Source: Proteobacteria bacterium UBA4575
GTDB taxonomy: Bacteria; Pseudomonadota; Gammaproteobacteria; UBA4575
Direction of reading: 5' to 3'
DNA: 12,152 nt
Assembly: GCA_002386945.1 (NCBI GenBank)
Contig: DGKH01000036.1
Location: forward strand, 1 to 12,152
In this document: positions 1 through 7,086 of the stretch, piece by piece
Numbering within the stretch: position 1 is the stretch's first letter
Layout: every line of letters begins with the position of its first letter
The notes under the pieces: generated by a model
Databases searched by the model: none
What the model saw: the letters and a program-made list of their open reading frames with translations, nothing else
What the model was told of the DNA's origin: nothing
Made by a program: the position numbers and the translations under genes

Positions 1-6
1 GAGGAG
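1..6 (+). promoter_or_regulatory. Ribosome binding site of the livK-like gene
   Basis: The purine-rich GAGGAG at the left edge lies six bases before the ATG at 13. It supports that start and shows the gene is complete at its 5' end, although its promoter is outside the window. Confidence 0.7.
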
Positions 7-12
7 TAATCA

Positions 13-1356
13 ATGAAAATGAAAGTAACGGTACTAGCAAGTGCACTACTAGCAATGGTAGGCATGAGCAACGTAGTAAGTGCAGAAGAAAGCATGTATG
101 TGCCAATTCCATCTTACCGTGTAGGTCCATATGCGGCAGGTGGTACAGGCTACTTCGGTGGTATTCTGGATTATTACAACTTAGTTAATTCACGCGGTGG
201 TGTTGGCGGCGTTAAGCTAACTTGGTCTGAGTGTGAGACTGAGTATTCAGTAGAGCGTGGCGTAGAGTGTTACAAGCGATTGAAAGATCGTGAAGGTGGC
301 GCTGTATTTTTTGACCCACTATCAGTAGGTATTTCAACTGCATTGATCGAGACAGGTCGCGCAGATAAGATGCCAATCATCGCAGTAAACCACGGTAAGA
401 CCGCTGGCCAACGTGGTGATGTATTCCCTTACTACTTTATGCCTGGAATCAACACTTATGATGAGCACTCAATTATGGTGCATTACATTGGTGAACTTGA
501 AGGTGGCATGAGCAACCTGAAGGGTAAGAAGATCGCAATGTTGTTCCACGGTTCACCATATGGTCGTGAAGCAATTGGTTTCATGGATAGCATGTGTGAG
601 AAGCACGGTTGTACTCATGAAGCGATTGAAGTACCACATCCAGGTAACGAACAGCAATCACAGTGGTTGAAGATCCGTAAGATGAAGCCAGACTACGTAT
701 TACTACGTGGTTGGGGTGTCATGAACCCAGTAGCGATGCAAACAGCTAAGCGTATGGGTTTCCCAGTGAGCCGTTTGATCGGTAACATCTGGTCTAACTC
801 GGATGAAGACGTAATCCCAGCAGGCGCAGCAGCAAGCGGCTACCAGGCGATTACTACTCACCCAGCGGGCACTGACTTTAAAGTGGTTCAAGACATCATT
901 TCAACAGTCTATGGCGCAGGCCACGGTGACCTACAAGACAAAAGTCGTTTAGGTTCTGTGTACTGGAACCTAGGTGTACTAGCGGGTGTTGTTCACACAG
1001 AAGCGTTACGTATTGCTCAAGAGCGTTTTGGCAATCGTGCACTATCTAGTGCTGAAACTCGTTGGGGCTTTGAGAACCTAGTGCTGACAGCTGAGCGTAT
1101 CGAAGAGTTAGGCGCAACAGGTCTTGTACCTGAGCTAGCGCTAAGCTGCTTAGATCACGTCGGTGGCCACTTGGCTAAATTCCAGCAATGGGATGCGAAT
1201 GCACGTAAGTGGAACATCGTATCTGACTGGATTGAGGGTGACGTAGCCCTATCACAGGCAATCATTGACGCAGGTGCGGCTAAGTACGCAGCTGACAACG
1301 CCATTGATACACGTCCTTGTGATGCTAATAACAACGACGACGACTTCGACCTATAA
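13..1356 (+). CDS. ABC transporter periplasmic substrate-binding protein (LivK/type 1 family)
   Basis: This is the periplasmic solute receptor of a branched-chain-amino-acid-type (HAAT family) ABC importer, 447 residues long. A Sec signal peptide is visible: basic MKMK, a hydrophobic stretch over residues 5-22 and a probable cut after VSA at 24. The body follows the type 1 periplasmic binding fold. Residues around 35-60 (GPYAAGGTGYFGGILDYYN) and the middle segment KGKKIAMLFHGSPYGRE are typical of the subgroup encoded beside acyl-CoA ligase genes, as is the C-terminal WNIVSDWIE. The tail is very acidic (DDDFDL). The ATPase gene follows 71 bp downstream, with a terminator-like hairpin between, which fits the usual need for more binding protein than ATPase. 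The ligand cannot be read from sequence; in related operons, aromatic or short-chain acids, amides or amino acids have been proposed. Family assignment is firm and substrate is open. Confidence 0.88.
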   Translation: MKMKVTVLASALLAMVGMSNVVSAEESMYVPIPSYRVGPYAAGGTGYFGGILDYYNLVNSRGGVGGVKLTWSECETEYSVERGVECYKRLKDREGGAVFFDPLSVGISTALIETGRADKMPIIAVNHGKTAGQRGDVFPYYFMPGINTYDEHSIMVHYIGELEGGMSNLKGKKIAMLFHGSPYGREAIGFMDSMCEKHGCTHEAIEVPHPGNEQQSQWLKIRKMKPDYVLLRGWGVMNPVAMQTAKRMGFPVSRLIGNIWSNSDEDVIPAGAAASGYQAITTHPAGTDFKVVQDIISTVYGAGHGDLQDKSRLGSVYWNLGVLAGVVHTEALRIAQERFGNRALSSAETRWGFENLVLTAERIEELGATGLVPELALSCLDHVGGHLAKFQQWDANARKWNIVSDWIEGDVALSQAIIDAGAAKYAADNAIDTRPCDANNNDDDFDL

Positions 1357-1369
1357 TCAAAGTCTATTT

Positions 1370-1403
1370 CTGTGGGTTCCATTTGGGAGCCCACAGGATT
1401 TTT
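1370..1403 (+). terminator. Terminator-like hairpin between livK-like and livF-like genes
   Basis: An 11-bp stem (CTGTGGG plus a G-T pair and TCC, matched on the right by GGA, G and CCCACAG; arms 1370-1380 and 1386-1396) encloses the five-base loop ATTTG. Five T residues follow at 1399-1403. It has the form of a Rho-independent terminator but lies inside an operon, so partial termination or 3'-end stabilisation of the binding-protein mRNA is the likely role. Confidence 0.7.
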
Positions 1404-1427
1404 AAGTTACAACAAGGTTAAAAGAGA

Positions 1428-2234
1428 ATGAGTTCAGAACCTATCCTTTCTATTAAGAACATCGAAGTTCTATATTCGCGTGTAATCTCAGCATTACATG
1501 GCGTTTCGATTGACGTACATAAAGGCGAGATTGTATCGCTCTTAGGTGCTAACGGCTCAGGTAAGACTACTACCTGTAAGGCGGTTTCACGATTGCTTGA
1601 AGCAGAGCGTGGTGAAGTAAGCAAAGGCTCAATCGAATACAAAGGCAAAGACATCAGTAATTTGACCGCTTTCGATATGGTGAAAGCAGGTGTCGTTCAG
1701 GTATTAGAAGGTCGCCATATTTTTGGTCACCTAACTGTTGAAGAGAACCTATTAACAGGTTCATTTATTCGTAATGCTGATACAGCATCGGTTAAAAAAG
1801 ATTTAGAGTACGTGTACGATCGCTTCGAGCGAATTCGTACCCGTCGTAAGAACCTCGGTGGCTTATGCTCCGGTGGTGAGCAACAAATGGTTGCTATGGG
1901 TCGTGCGATGATGGCGCGTCCAAATTTGATTCTTCTTGACGAGCCTTCTATGGGCTTAGCACCACAATTGGTGGAAGAAATCTTTGAAATTGTGAAGACA
2001 TTAAATGAAGAAGATGGTGTTAGCTTCCTAGTTTCAGAACAAAACGCTAATGTTGCACTGAAGTACGCTAGTGTTGGTTATATTATTGAAAACGGACGCG
2101 TTGTACTTAAAGGTGATGCGAAAGAGCTATCTGATTCAGAAAGTGTTAAAGAAATGTATATGGGCGGTGGTGGTGACGAAGTCAGCTTCCGCGATGTGAA
2201 GTTCTATCATCGACGTAAACCGTGCATGGTTTAA
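1428..2234 (+). CDS. ABC transporter ATP-binding protein (LivF family)
   Basis: This is the cytoplasmic ATPase that powers the importer whose binding protein is encoded just upstream. It is 268 residues, slightly longer than classic LivF (about 235-240). Walker A is GANGSGKT at 40-47. The Q-loop region is VLEGRHIF around 92-99. The signature is CSGGEQ at 147-152, with Cys in place of the usual Leu. Walker B is LILLDEP at 167-173. The switch region reads SEQN at 203-206; glutamine in place of the H-loop histidine is usual for LivF. A basic C-terminal extension (FRDVKFYHRRKP, about 254-265) follows a glycine run. That tail is familiar from LivF proteins in operons with AMP-forming acyl-CoA ligases. 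Start: ATG 1428 preceded by AAGG at 1414-1417 and AAGAGA. A strong terminator follows the stop, so this is the last gene of the operon. LivG and the two permeases should lie upstream of the window. Confidence 0.9.
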   Translation: MSSEPILSIKNIEVLYSRVISALHGVSIDVHKGEIVSLLGANGSGKTTTCKAVSRLLEAERGEVSKGSIEYKGKDISNLTAFDMVKAGVVQVLEGRHIFGHLTVEENLLTGSFIRNADTASVKKDLEYVYDRFERIRTRRKNLGGLCSGGEQQMVAMGRAMMARPNLILLDEPSMGLAPQLVEEIFEIVKTLNEEDGVSFLVSEQNANVALKYASVGYIIENGRVVLKGDAKELSDSESVKEMYMGGGGDEVSFRDVKFYHRRKPCMV

Positions 2235-2241
2235 GTTCTAG

Positions 2242-2270
2242 AAAAGCCCGCTTTAAGCGGGCTTTTTTTT
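2242..2270 (+). terminator. Rho-independent terminator after the livF-like gene
   Basis: The arms AAAAGCCCGC (2242-2251) and GCGGGCTTTT (2257-2266) are perfectly complementary, the loop is TTTAA, and the T run continues to 2270. It lies 8 bp after the livF stop and closes the ABC operon. Confidence 0.93.
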
Positions 2271-2316
2271 AAGCTTAATTTTGTAAATTGAACGTTGGCC
2301 ATCCGCTCTAAATGAC

Positions 2317-2345
2317 TTAATTTCTTCGTTGCTAGGCCTTAAATA
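2317..2345 (+). promoter_or_regulatory. Possible promoter of the Rap1a-like gene
   Basis: TTAATT (2317-2322) and TAAATA (2340-2345) are separated by 17 bp and end 26 bp before the start codon. Both hexamers are imperfect. The strong terminator upstream means the gene needs its own promoter, which is the main support. Confidence 0.25.
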
Positions 2346-2371
2346 TCCCTCACTATCTTGGTAATTAAATT

Positions 2372-2731
2372 ATGAATCAATTAAAAGGCTTAATAGGTTT
2401 GCTGTTCGTGCTGTCTAACGTAAACATGGCTTCTGCCTCATTCTATGATACGGGTACGCTCGCTGGCTTTTGCAACGAGCATATAAAGTTTGTTGATTTA
2501 GAGGAAAAGCATGACCGATTAGCAGCAGGGATCTGTCAGGGCTACCTAGCATCAAAGATTGAGGTGATGACATTGTCTCAGGCGCTCTGTCAGCGCGAGA
2601 CACTTAACCTAGATCAGTTAGCCGCAGACTTTGTTGCCTATGTTGCTGAGGAGCCTCAGCGAGCGACAACTAGCGCGACACGTGGTGTCGTAGAGGTATT
2701 GCAGGCTAAGCACGGCTGTGTGCTGGATTAG
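2372..2731 (+). CDS. Small secreted four-cysteine protein, Rap1a/Tai family-like
   Basis: A 119-residue protein with a predicted signal peptide (MNQLKGLIGLLFVLSNVNMASA, cut near residue 22), so it is probably periplasmic. The mature part has four cysteines (34, 55, 73, 116). Its pattern is GxC, then GICQGYLAS, then LCQRETLNLDQLAADFVAYVAEEP and a final GC near the C terminus. This matches the Rap1a/Tai fold, in which a CxGY(I/L)A motif and a CLPxxVT...Q...V..YL..HP segment surround disulphide-bonded helices. The founding members are immunity proteins against type VI amidase effectors, but the family also has many stand-alone periplasmic members of unknown role. No effector or type VI gene is present here, so immunity should not be assumed. 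The gene sits alone between a terminator and a convergent operon. The RBS ahead of ATG 2372 is weak. Confidence 0.68.
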   Translation: MNQLKGLIGLLFVLSNVNMASASFYDTGTLAGFCNEHIKFVDLEEKHDRLAAGICQGYLASKIEVMTLSQALCQRETLNLDQLAADFVAYVAEEPQRATTSATRGVVEVLQAKHGCVLD

Positions 2732-2732
2732 T

Positions 2733-2766
2733 GGCTTATGGCGGTAGGGAAGTAGCGACATAAGCC
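2733..2766. terminator. Convergent intergenic inverted repeat
   Basis: GGCTTATG (2733-2740) and CATAAGCC (2759-2766) form a perfect 8-bp stem with an 18-base loop, placed between the stops of the convergent Rap1a-like gene and RND gene. There is no T run on either side, so it is only a candidate bidirectional transcript end. Confidence 0.35.
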
Positions 2767-2789
2767 TGTTAGACGATTGTAAGAGCGGC

Positions 2790-5231
2790 TTACTTTATCG
2801 GACGCATGCTCGTTAAGAGTAATGGGATGATAGTGAAGGTCGCACAAAGTGAGACGATCATGGCAATACTGGTGAATAGGCCAAAGTAGATTGACGGCAT
2901 GAAGTTGGATGTGACCAGCACAATGAATCCCAGCGTGATCGTGATCGAGGTGTAATACAGGGCCTTTCCAACCGTGGTTTGCACGATTTTTATGGCGCTT
3001 GGATAATCTGGGAAGGTCCGCATTTCATGCATGAACCGATGAATATAATGAATCGCAAAATCAACACCGACACCGATGGTGATTGCTGCAATGGTGATGG
3101 TCATGATATCCAGTGGTATACCGAATAAGCCCATCATTCCGAGGATCATAAAGGCAGTAAAGACATTTGGAATGGTGCCAATCAGGGCTAGTTTTACGCT
3201 TCTAAAGAGTACGATCAACATTAGTAAGATACAGACAAATACGGTACCTAAAGTGAGTATCTGAGAGCGGAATAAGCTCTGCAAGACATTGTTATACAAC
3301 ACGGTGATGCCACTTAAACGCATGCTCTCACCTTCGCTAACGTAGTTGGCGTTAAGCCCACGATCAATCTGCTTTAGTAGGTCTGCACGGACCAAGGTGT
3401 GATCGGAATCAACGATACGCGCTAACACACGGGTCTGGCTGCCTTCAGTGGACACGTATGGGTTGATTAAGGCCTCTTTGATGTAGTCTGGCACCATCTT
3501 GTAAACCACAGCGAGATGGAAATCTTCTAGCTCTTCACCTTTGTTGACGGTTCGAAAGACTTCTTCGGTGCTTGCAATAGAGAGCACACTGCCAACCTGT
3601 GGCAGACTTTCTAAGTAATCATGGATCTGACGTACTTTGGTGATGCCGCGGCGGTTATACCAATAACTTTGCTGAGTGAAATTATCTTCCTCTTCAGCAT
3701 CAAGGTAGTCAGAAAATTCATCGTCTAGTTCGTTATCGTCATCTTCAACTAGCATAGGGGCTTGTAATACGACCTCTAATGGTACGGTGCCACCTAGCTC
3801 CTCATCCACGACTACCAGGCCTTTATAGATATCAGTGTCCGACTTGAAATAATCAATGAAGCGGTTTTCTACCGTGATATTAGTCATGCCATAAATACTT
3901 AAAGCGAGTAAGCCAAAAATAGTTAAGGTGGTTGCCTTACGTCTTGCCATAACAAAGTTACAGGCCTTGTCGAGCACCTCAGATGGTTTTTTCTCTTCCT
4001 CTGTTCCGACATTAGGCTTGATCAATTTGATCATTGCTGGCAGTGCAGTAAAGGCGATTATAAAGGCACAAACTAAGCCCATGATCATAATCAGACCAAA
4101 GTTGATAACGGGTTTGATATCGCTGACAAGCAGCGACAAAAAAGCAATCGCTGAGGTTAGAATCATATAGATACAGGGTACTGCTATTTGGCGTAAAGCC
4201 TCACCTAACTTATCTGTGCTAGTACCTGAAACCGAAACTTCTTGGTAGCGAATAATGACATGAATCGCGAGTGTGATTGAGAAGATAATCAAGAGGGCGA
4301 CAAAGTTTGCTGAGATCACGGTTAGCTGAATGTTTAACCAACCAATTAAACCAGTGACCAATAAGACGTTAAGACTGGCGCAGGCCAAGGGTAATAAAAC
4401 CCAAGATAAACGACGGAAGAAGGCGAATAGCACGACTAACATAATGCCTAAAATAGAGAGGCCAAAGGTACGTACATCATTTAACACAAAGAGCTTGATA
4501 TCGTTTGCAATCAGAGGGGCGCCTGCCAAGTAAAATTCGCCGCTATCTTGTTGTTCAGCAATCATGCTACGAGTGGCTGCTATGACGTCAGCATAGCGTT
4601 GTGTGGTTACTGCACGTTGCTCTTGTATTTGGCCTTCAAGCGCCTTGAGCTGCTGTAGTAAGGCTTTGTTCTTTGGGTCGGCACTTATGGCTTGATTGAG
4701 TTGGTATTTGTTATCAATTAACTGATCTAGGGCCACATTCTTCTTGATGTCGACTTTAAGTGCGGTGGTACTCGCGTTTAAGCTAACGAAATTATTGGCA
4801 TAGAGCGGACTGCTATTAAATTCCTCAGCAGCTAAGTTGATATCAGTCTCAGGATCACGTAGTTGGCGGAAACCAGTTGCGCCTGTTTCTGGATCATTGT
4901 AAGACTGCTTTAATAACGGCAAATTAATGATGCTAGTCACCGCTGAAATGTCGGCATGCTGCACCAGGCCTTCGGTCAGTTCTTGAATGACATTTAAGCT
5001 CGCATCGGCGTAAAGTCCTGTGTTGGGTCGGTATCCAACAAAGACGAATTCATCACTACCATACTCACGGTGGACCTCACGATAGAACTGTAAGTCAGGA
5101 TCACTATCAAGTAGTAGAGAATCAGCTGAGGCATCTATATCGATATTGGAAATATGTACTGAAAGAATAGCGATCAAGCCTAGGATTGTCAGCAATATCG
5201 TTATAGGTTTTCTTATTATTAGATCAATCAT
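2790..5231 (-). CDS. RND superfamily exporter, MmpL-like (COG1033 type)
   Basis: An inner-membrane transporter of about 813 residues with the classical duplicated layout. Numbered from the upstream ATG at 5273 (827 aa), TM1 is at about 23-41, a large periplasmic loop follows to about 265, and TM2-6 span 270-418. TM7 is at 448-465, a second periplasmic loop runs to about 668, and TM8-12 span 671-822. The TM10 motif GVGVDFAIHYIHRF (734-747) carries the aspartate expected for proton relay. The matching place in the first half (FSITLAIHVIIRY, 331-343) lacks it. The first loop contains a Gln-rich helical stretch (185-245); the second has a very acidic insert (about 509-531). Such proteins move lipids or other hydrophobic molecules, but the cargo here is unknown. 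It is last in the operon after the MBL hydrolase. I prefer the ATG at 5231 because it puts TM1 near the N terminus and avoids overlap with the upstream stop. Neither start has a clear RBS. Confidence 0.85.
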   Translation of the reverse strand: MIDLIIRKPITILLTILGLIAILSVHISNIDIDASADSLLLDSDPDLQFYREVHREYGSDEFVFVGYRPNTGLYADASLNVIQELTEGLVQHADISAVTSIINLPLLKQSYNDPETGATGFRQLRDPETDINLAAEEFNSSPLYANNFVSLNASTTALKVDIKKNVALDQLIDNKYQLNQAISADPKNKALLQQLKALEGQIQEQRAVTTQRYADVIAATRSMIAEQQDSGEFYLAGAPLIANDIKLFVLNDVRTFGLSILGIMLVVLFAFFRRLSWVLLPLACASLNVLLVTGLIGWLNIQLTVISANFVALLIIFSITLAIHVIIRYQEVSVSGTSTDKLGEALRQIAVPCIYMILTSAIAFLSLLVSDIKPVINFGLIMIMGLVCAFIIAFTALPAMIKLIKPNVGTEEEKKPSEVLDKACNFVMARRKATTLTIFGLLALSIYGMTNITVENRFIDYFKSDTDIYKGLVVVDEELGGTVPLEVVLQAPMLVEDDDNELDDEFSDYLDAEEEDNFTQQSYWYNRRGITKVRQIHDYLESLPQVGSVLSIASTEEVFRTVNKGEELEDFHLAVVYKMVPDYIKEALINPYVSTEGSQTRVLARIVDSDHTLVRADLLKQIDRGLNANYVSEGESMRLSGITVLYNNVLQSLFRSQILTLGTVFVCILLMLIVLFRSVKLALIGTIPNVFTAFMILGMMGLFGIPLDIMTITIAAITIGVGVDFAIHYIHRFMHEMRTFPDYPSAIKIVQTTVGKALYYTSITITLGFIVLVTSNFMPSIYFGLFTSIAMIVSLCATFTIIPLLLTSMRPIK

Positions 5232-5253
5232 ATATGTACCGTTGAGAGTAGAT

Positions 5254-6246
5254 CTAGCGCTGTGCTTGCGCATGTAATTGTTGTGTTGTTTCTTGTCGTG
5301 CTAACCAAATATCTAGCCCTTGAGCATTTAGATGTAAGTCATGTTTTAGTAGACCTAATATCGTCTCTTTATCTTGTTCACAGCCACATTGTTTAAGATC
5401 ATTTAATGTGTAATTGATGAGGCTCTCTTCAATTGATGCTACTCGATTCTGGGCACTACTACAGGCTTCTGCAATATGCACATAGGCTTGTATATCCGCT
5501 TGTAATTTAAGCACTCCCTTTTCGACTTCTTTAAAGTCCGCAAAGTGAGCTAAAAATACTTTTTCGGGGGCTGTGCTGAGTAATTTTTGCAGGGTTTGTT
5601 GCCATGCAGTTGGATCAAATTGTACCGGTGTTGTCGTTGGCATTAAATATTGCTTAGCCCAAGCCTGCCTAGCACTTAGTGTGATGTCGGGGTAGGACAG
5701 ACCAAAGGTATCACCAACAAACCAAGCGCGACTGAGAGCGTCATAGATACAGATATGATGACGGGCATGCCCTGGGCTATCAATAATGCGTAACCAACGG
5801 CCATTTAGATTAATAGTGCTGTCAGGAGTGATGTGCATAACGCGCGTTTTATCGATAGGCACGATCTCACCATAAAGCTTAGCAAAAAGTGCTTTGCCAT
5901 AAACGCTGCGCGCACTTTCAACTAATCGCTTAGGATTAATTAGGTGTGGCGCTCCTAGCGGATGCACGACGAGCTGAGAGTTAGGGCAGAGCTGCATCAG
6001 GCGACCAGCACCACCGGCGTGATCAAGATGCACGTGACTAGGAATAATAAAGGCGACATCTTCCAGTTTGAGATCGAACTGCTGTAGTGCCGCCAGTAGT
6101 TTATCGATTGAATGATTGGTACCACAATCAATAAACGCAGCCTTGCCCTGATGATGAATCAGATAACTACAGGCTAGCTGTGGTCGCATATAGTCGACAT
6201 CGATACAAAGAATATCATTGCCCAGATTAATAGTCTGTTTAGTCAA
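5254..6246 (-). CDS. MBL-fold metallo-hydrolase
   Basis: A 330-residue cytoplasmic protein with a complete metallo-beta-lactamase-fold metal site. HVHLDH at 71-76 gives H71, H73, D75 and H76. H160 lies in SPGHARHH, D179 in GDTFG, and H234 in LAHFAD. This is the two-metal arrangement of glyoxalase II-like and lactonase/esterase-like hydrolases. The C-terminal part (about 240-330) is helical and should form a substrate-specific cap. The start codon is TTG at 6246. The next ATG, at residue 20, would remove the first beta strand (ILCIDVDYMRPQLACSYLI), which aligns with the usual family start, so TTG is preferred. It begins 17 bp after the rraA-like stop and its stop lies 22 bp before the RND start, so the three genes form one transcript. 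The substrate is unknown; a thioester, lactone or similar ester are possibilities by family only. Confidence 0.85.
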   Translation of the reverse strand: MTKQTINLGNDILCIDVDYMRPQLACSYLIHHQGKAAFIDCGTNHSIDKLLAALQQFDLKLEDVAFIIPSHVHLDHAGGAGRLMQLCPNSQLVVHPLGAPHLINPKRLVESARSVYGKALFAKLYGEIVPIDKTRVMHITPDSTINLNGRWLRIIDSPGHARHHICIYDALSRAWFVGDTFGLSYPDITLSARQAWAKQYLMPTTTPVQFDPTAWQQTLQKLLSTAPEKVFLAHFADFKEVEKGVLKLQADIQAYVHIAEACSSAQNRVASIEESLINYTLNDLKQCGCEQDKETILGLLKHDLHLNAQGLDIWLARQETTQQLHAQAQR

Positions 6247-6263
6247 ATTTAATCACTACCAAC

Positions 6264-6740
6264 TTAGACTAGTTTTTCTGCAGCTAAGATAATGCCGTCT
6301 TCATCTGCATAGAGATAATGACCTGGAATAAAATCGGCATCTGCAAAATGCACAGTAACATCAACTTCACCGACATTCTTCTTCACACTCTTGAGTGGCA
6401 GGGTATCGATAGCCTTTACACCTAGTTCGATCTCAGCAATGACGCCTGAGTCACGAATGCATCCATAGACAACAATACCTGCCCAGCCATTATCTGCACC
6501 CATTTGGGCAAGCACATCACCGACTAGTGCACAGCGTAATGAGCCACCACCATCAACGACTAATACACGGCCTTTGCCCGGTTGCTCTAGCTGTGAACGG
6601 ACGAAGGAATTATCTTCGAAACACTTCACTGTAGAGATAGAGCCTGAAAAACTGATTTCGCCACCAAAATCGTTAAACATTGGGGCAGCAATCGTTAGCT
6701 TGTCAGAATGGTCGTCACATAGGTCAGCGGTCTTGAACAT
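6264..6740 (-). CDS. rraA: RraA-family protein (RNase E regulator / HMG-CHA aldolase-like)
   Basis: A 158-residue protein matching RraA over its full length (E. coli RraA is 161 residues). The glycine-rich GGGSLRCALVGDVLA lies at 64-78 and GCIRDS at 93-98. D75 is followed exactly 20 residues later by R96-D97, the D-X20-R-D motif reported for metal-dependent 4-hydroxy-4-methyl-2-oxoglutarate aldolases and oxaloacetate decarboxylases of this fold. E. coli RraA is instead known as a protein that binds RNase E and lowers its activity. Sequence alone does not decide between the roles; length and overall similarity suggest the RraA branch. It is first in the operon with the MBL hydrolase and the RND exporter. 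AAGGA at 6751-6755, ten bases before ATG 6740, is the RBS. Confidence 0.85.
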   Translation of the reverse strand: MFKTADLCDDHSDKLTIAAPMFNDFGGEISFSGSISTVKCFEDNSFVRSQLEQPGKGRVLVVDGGGSLRCALVGDVLAQMGADNGWAGIVVYGCIRDSGVIAEIELGVKAIDTLPLKSVKKNVGEVDVTVHFADADFIPGHYLYADEDGIILAAEKLV

Positions 6741-6801
6741 CGAAGGTAAGTCCTTGATTAGTCTTTGTTAGTAGGTATATAGAATAGGCGAGAGTGCGTA
6801 T

Positions 6802-6829
6802 TTTATAGGGCTAGCTTGGCAAATTAAAG
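6802..6829 (-). promoter_or_regulatory. Possible promoter of the rraA operon
   Basis: Read on the - strand, TATAAA (6807-6802) is preceded at 16 bp by CTTTAA (6829-6824). The -10 is good and the -35 weak. It lies about 60 bp before the rraA start. Confidence 0.3.
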
Positions 6830-6940
6830 TGCCTTATTTAGTGTATTAAGGGGGCATAAGGATTATTCGTTGGCTATAAAGGCAACATCTACCGATAAAT
6901 GCGGACTAATTTCGATCGCAATGGTTAAAAAACAAACAAT

Positions 6941-6963
6941 TTATTCATTGAAACGATGAATAA
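6941..6963. promoter_or_regulatory. Perfect inverted repeat upstream of aceA, candidate operator
   Basis: TTATTCAT (6941-6948) and ATGAATAA (6956-6963) are exact reverse complements separated by 7 bp. The centre is about 50 bp upstream of the transcription start implied by the extended -10 at 6989. That size and place fit a dimeric regulator acting at aceA, but no regulator is identified. Confidence 0.45.
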
Positions 6964-6985
6964 GGGAGACGCATCTACAAGCTTT

Positions 6986-6994
6986 TGCTAATAT
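6986..6994 (+). promoter_or_regulatory. Extended -10 element, candidate aceA promoter
   Basis: TGC followed by TAATAT (6989-6994) gives an extended -10 with TG at 6986-6987. No good -35 lies 16-18 bp upstream, which would fit an activator-dependent promoter. The 5' untranslated region would then be about 85 bases. Confidence 0.35.
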
Positions 6995-7024
6995 ACGTCG
7001 CTTTGCGCCAGACCTCAGGGGGGA

Positions 7025-7040
7025 ACCTCTATATAGGGGT
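7025..7040. promoter_or_regulatory. Near-perfect palindrome in the aceA leader
   Basis: ACCTCTATATAGGGGT is a 16-bp palindrome with one mismatched pair, preceded by a six-G run at 7018-7023. In RNA, CCUCU and AGGGG can form a small hairpin around AUAU, with CTCA (7014-7017) and TGAG (7040-7043) as possible outer pairs. It could be an operator just after the start site or a leader hairpin. Confidence 0.3.
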
Positions 7041-7073
7041 GAGCCAATAATTGTAGTTAGTTCTATAAAATTT

Positions 7074-7079
7074 AGGAGA
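7074..7079 (+). promoter_or_regulatory. Ribosome binding site of aceA
   Basis: AGGAGA lies seven bases before GTG 7087 and fixes that non-ATG start. Confidence 0.85.
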
Positions 7080-7086
7080 CAAGATA

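Larger units (their letters stand above)
6741..7086. other. Divergent control region between rraA and aceA
   Basis: This 346-bp gap holds the promoters of two divergent transcripts and no gene that I can support. Visible elements are a TATAAA box facing rraA (6802-6807), a perfect inverted repeat at 6941-6963, an extended -10 facing aceA (6986-6994), a six-G run followed by a near-palindrome (7018-7040), and the aceA RBS. The stretch 6840-6940 shows nothing I can assign. Confidence 0.6.

Noticed and set aside
2372..2731. Naming the small secreted protein a type VI immunity protein
   Set aside because: Only fold-level resemblance is visible and there is no effector or secretion gene in the window.
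3928..4533. Open frames on the + strand opposite the RND gene
   Set aside because: They lie antisense to a well-supported transporter gene, have no RBS or recognisable domain, and are shadows of the membrane-protein codon pattern.
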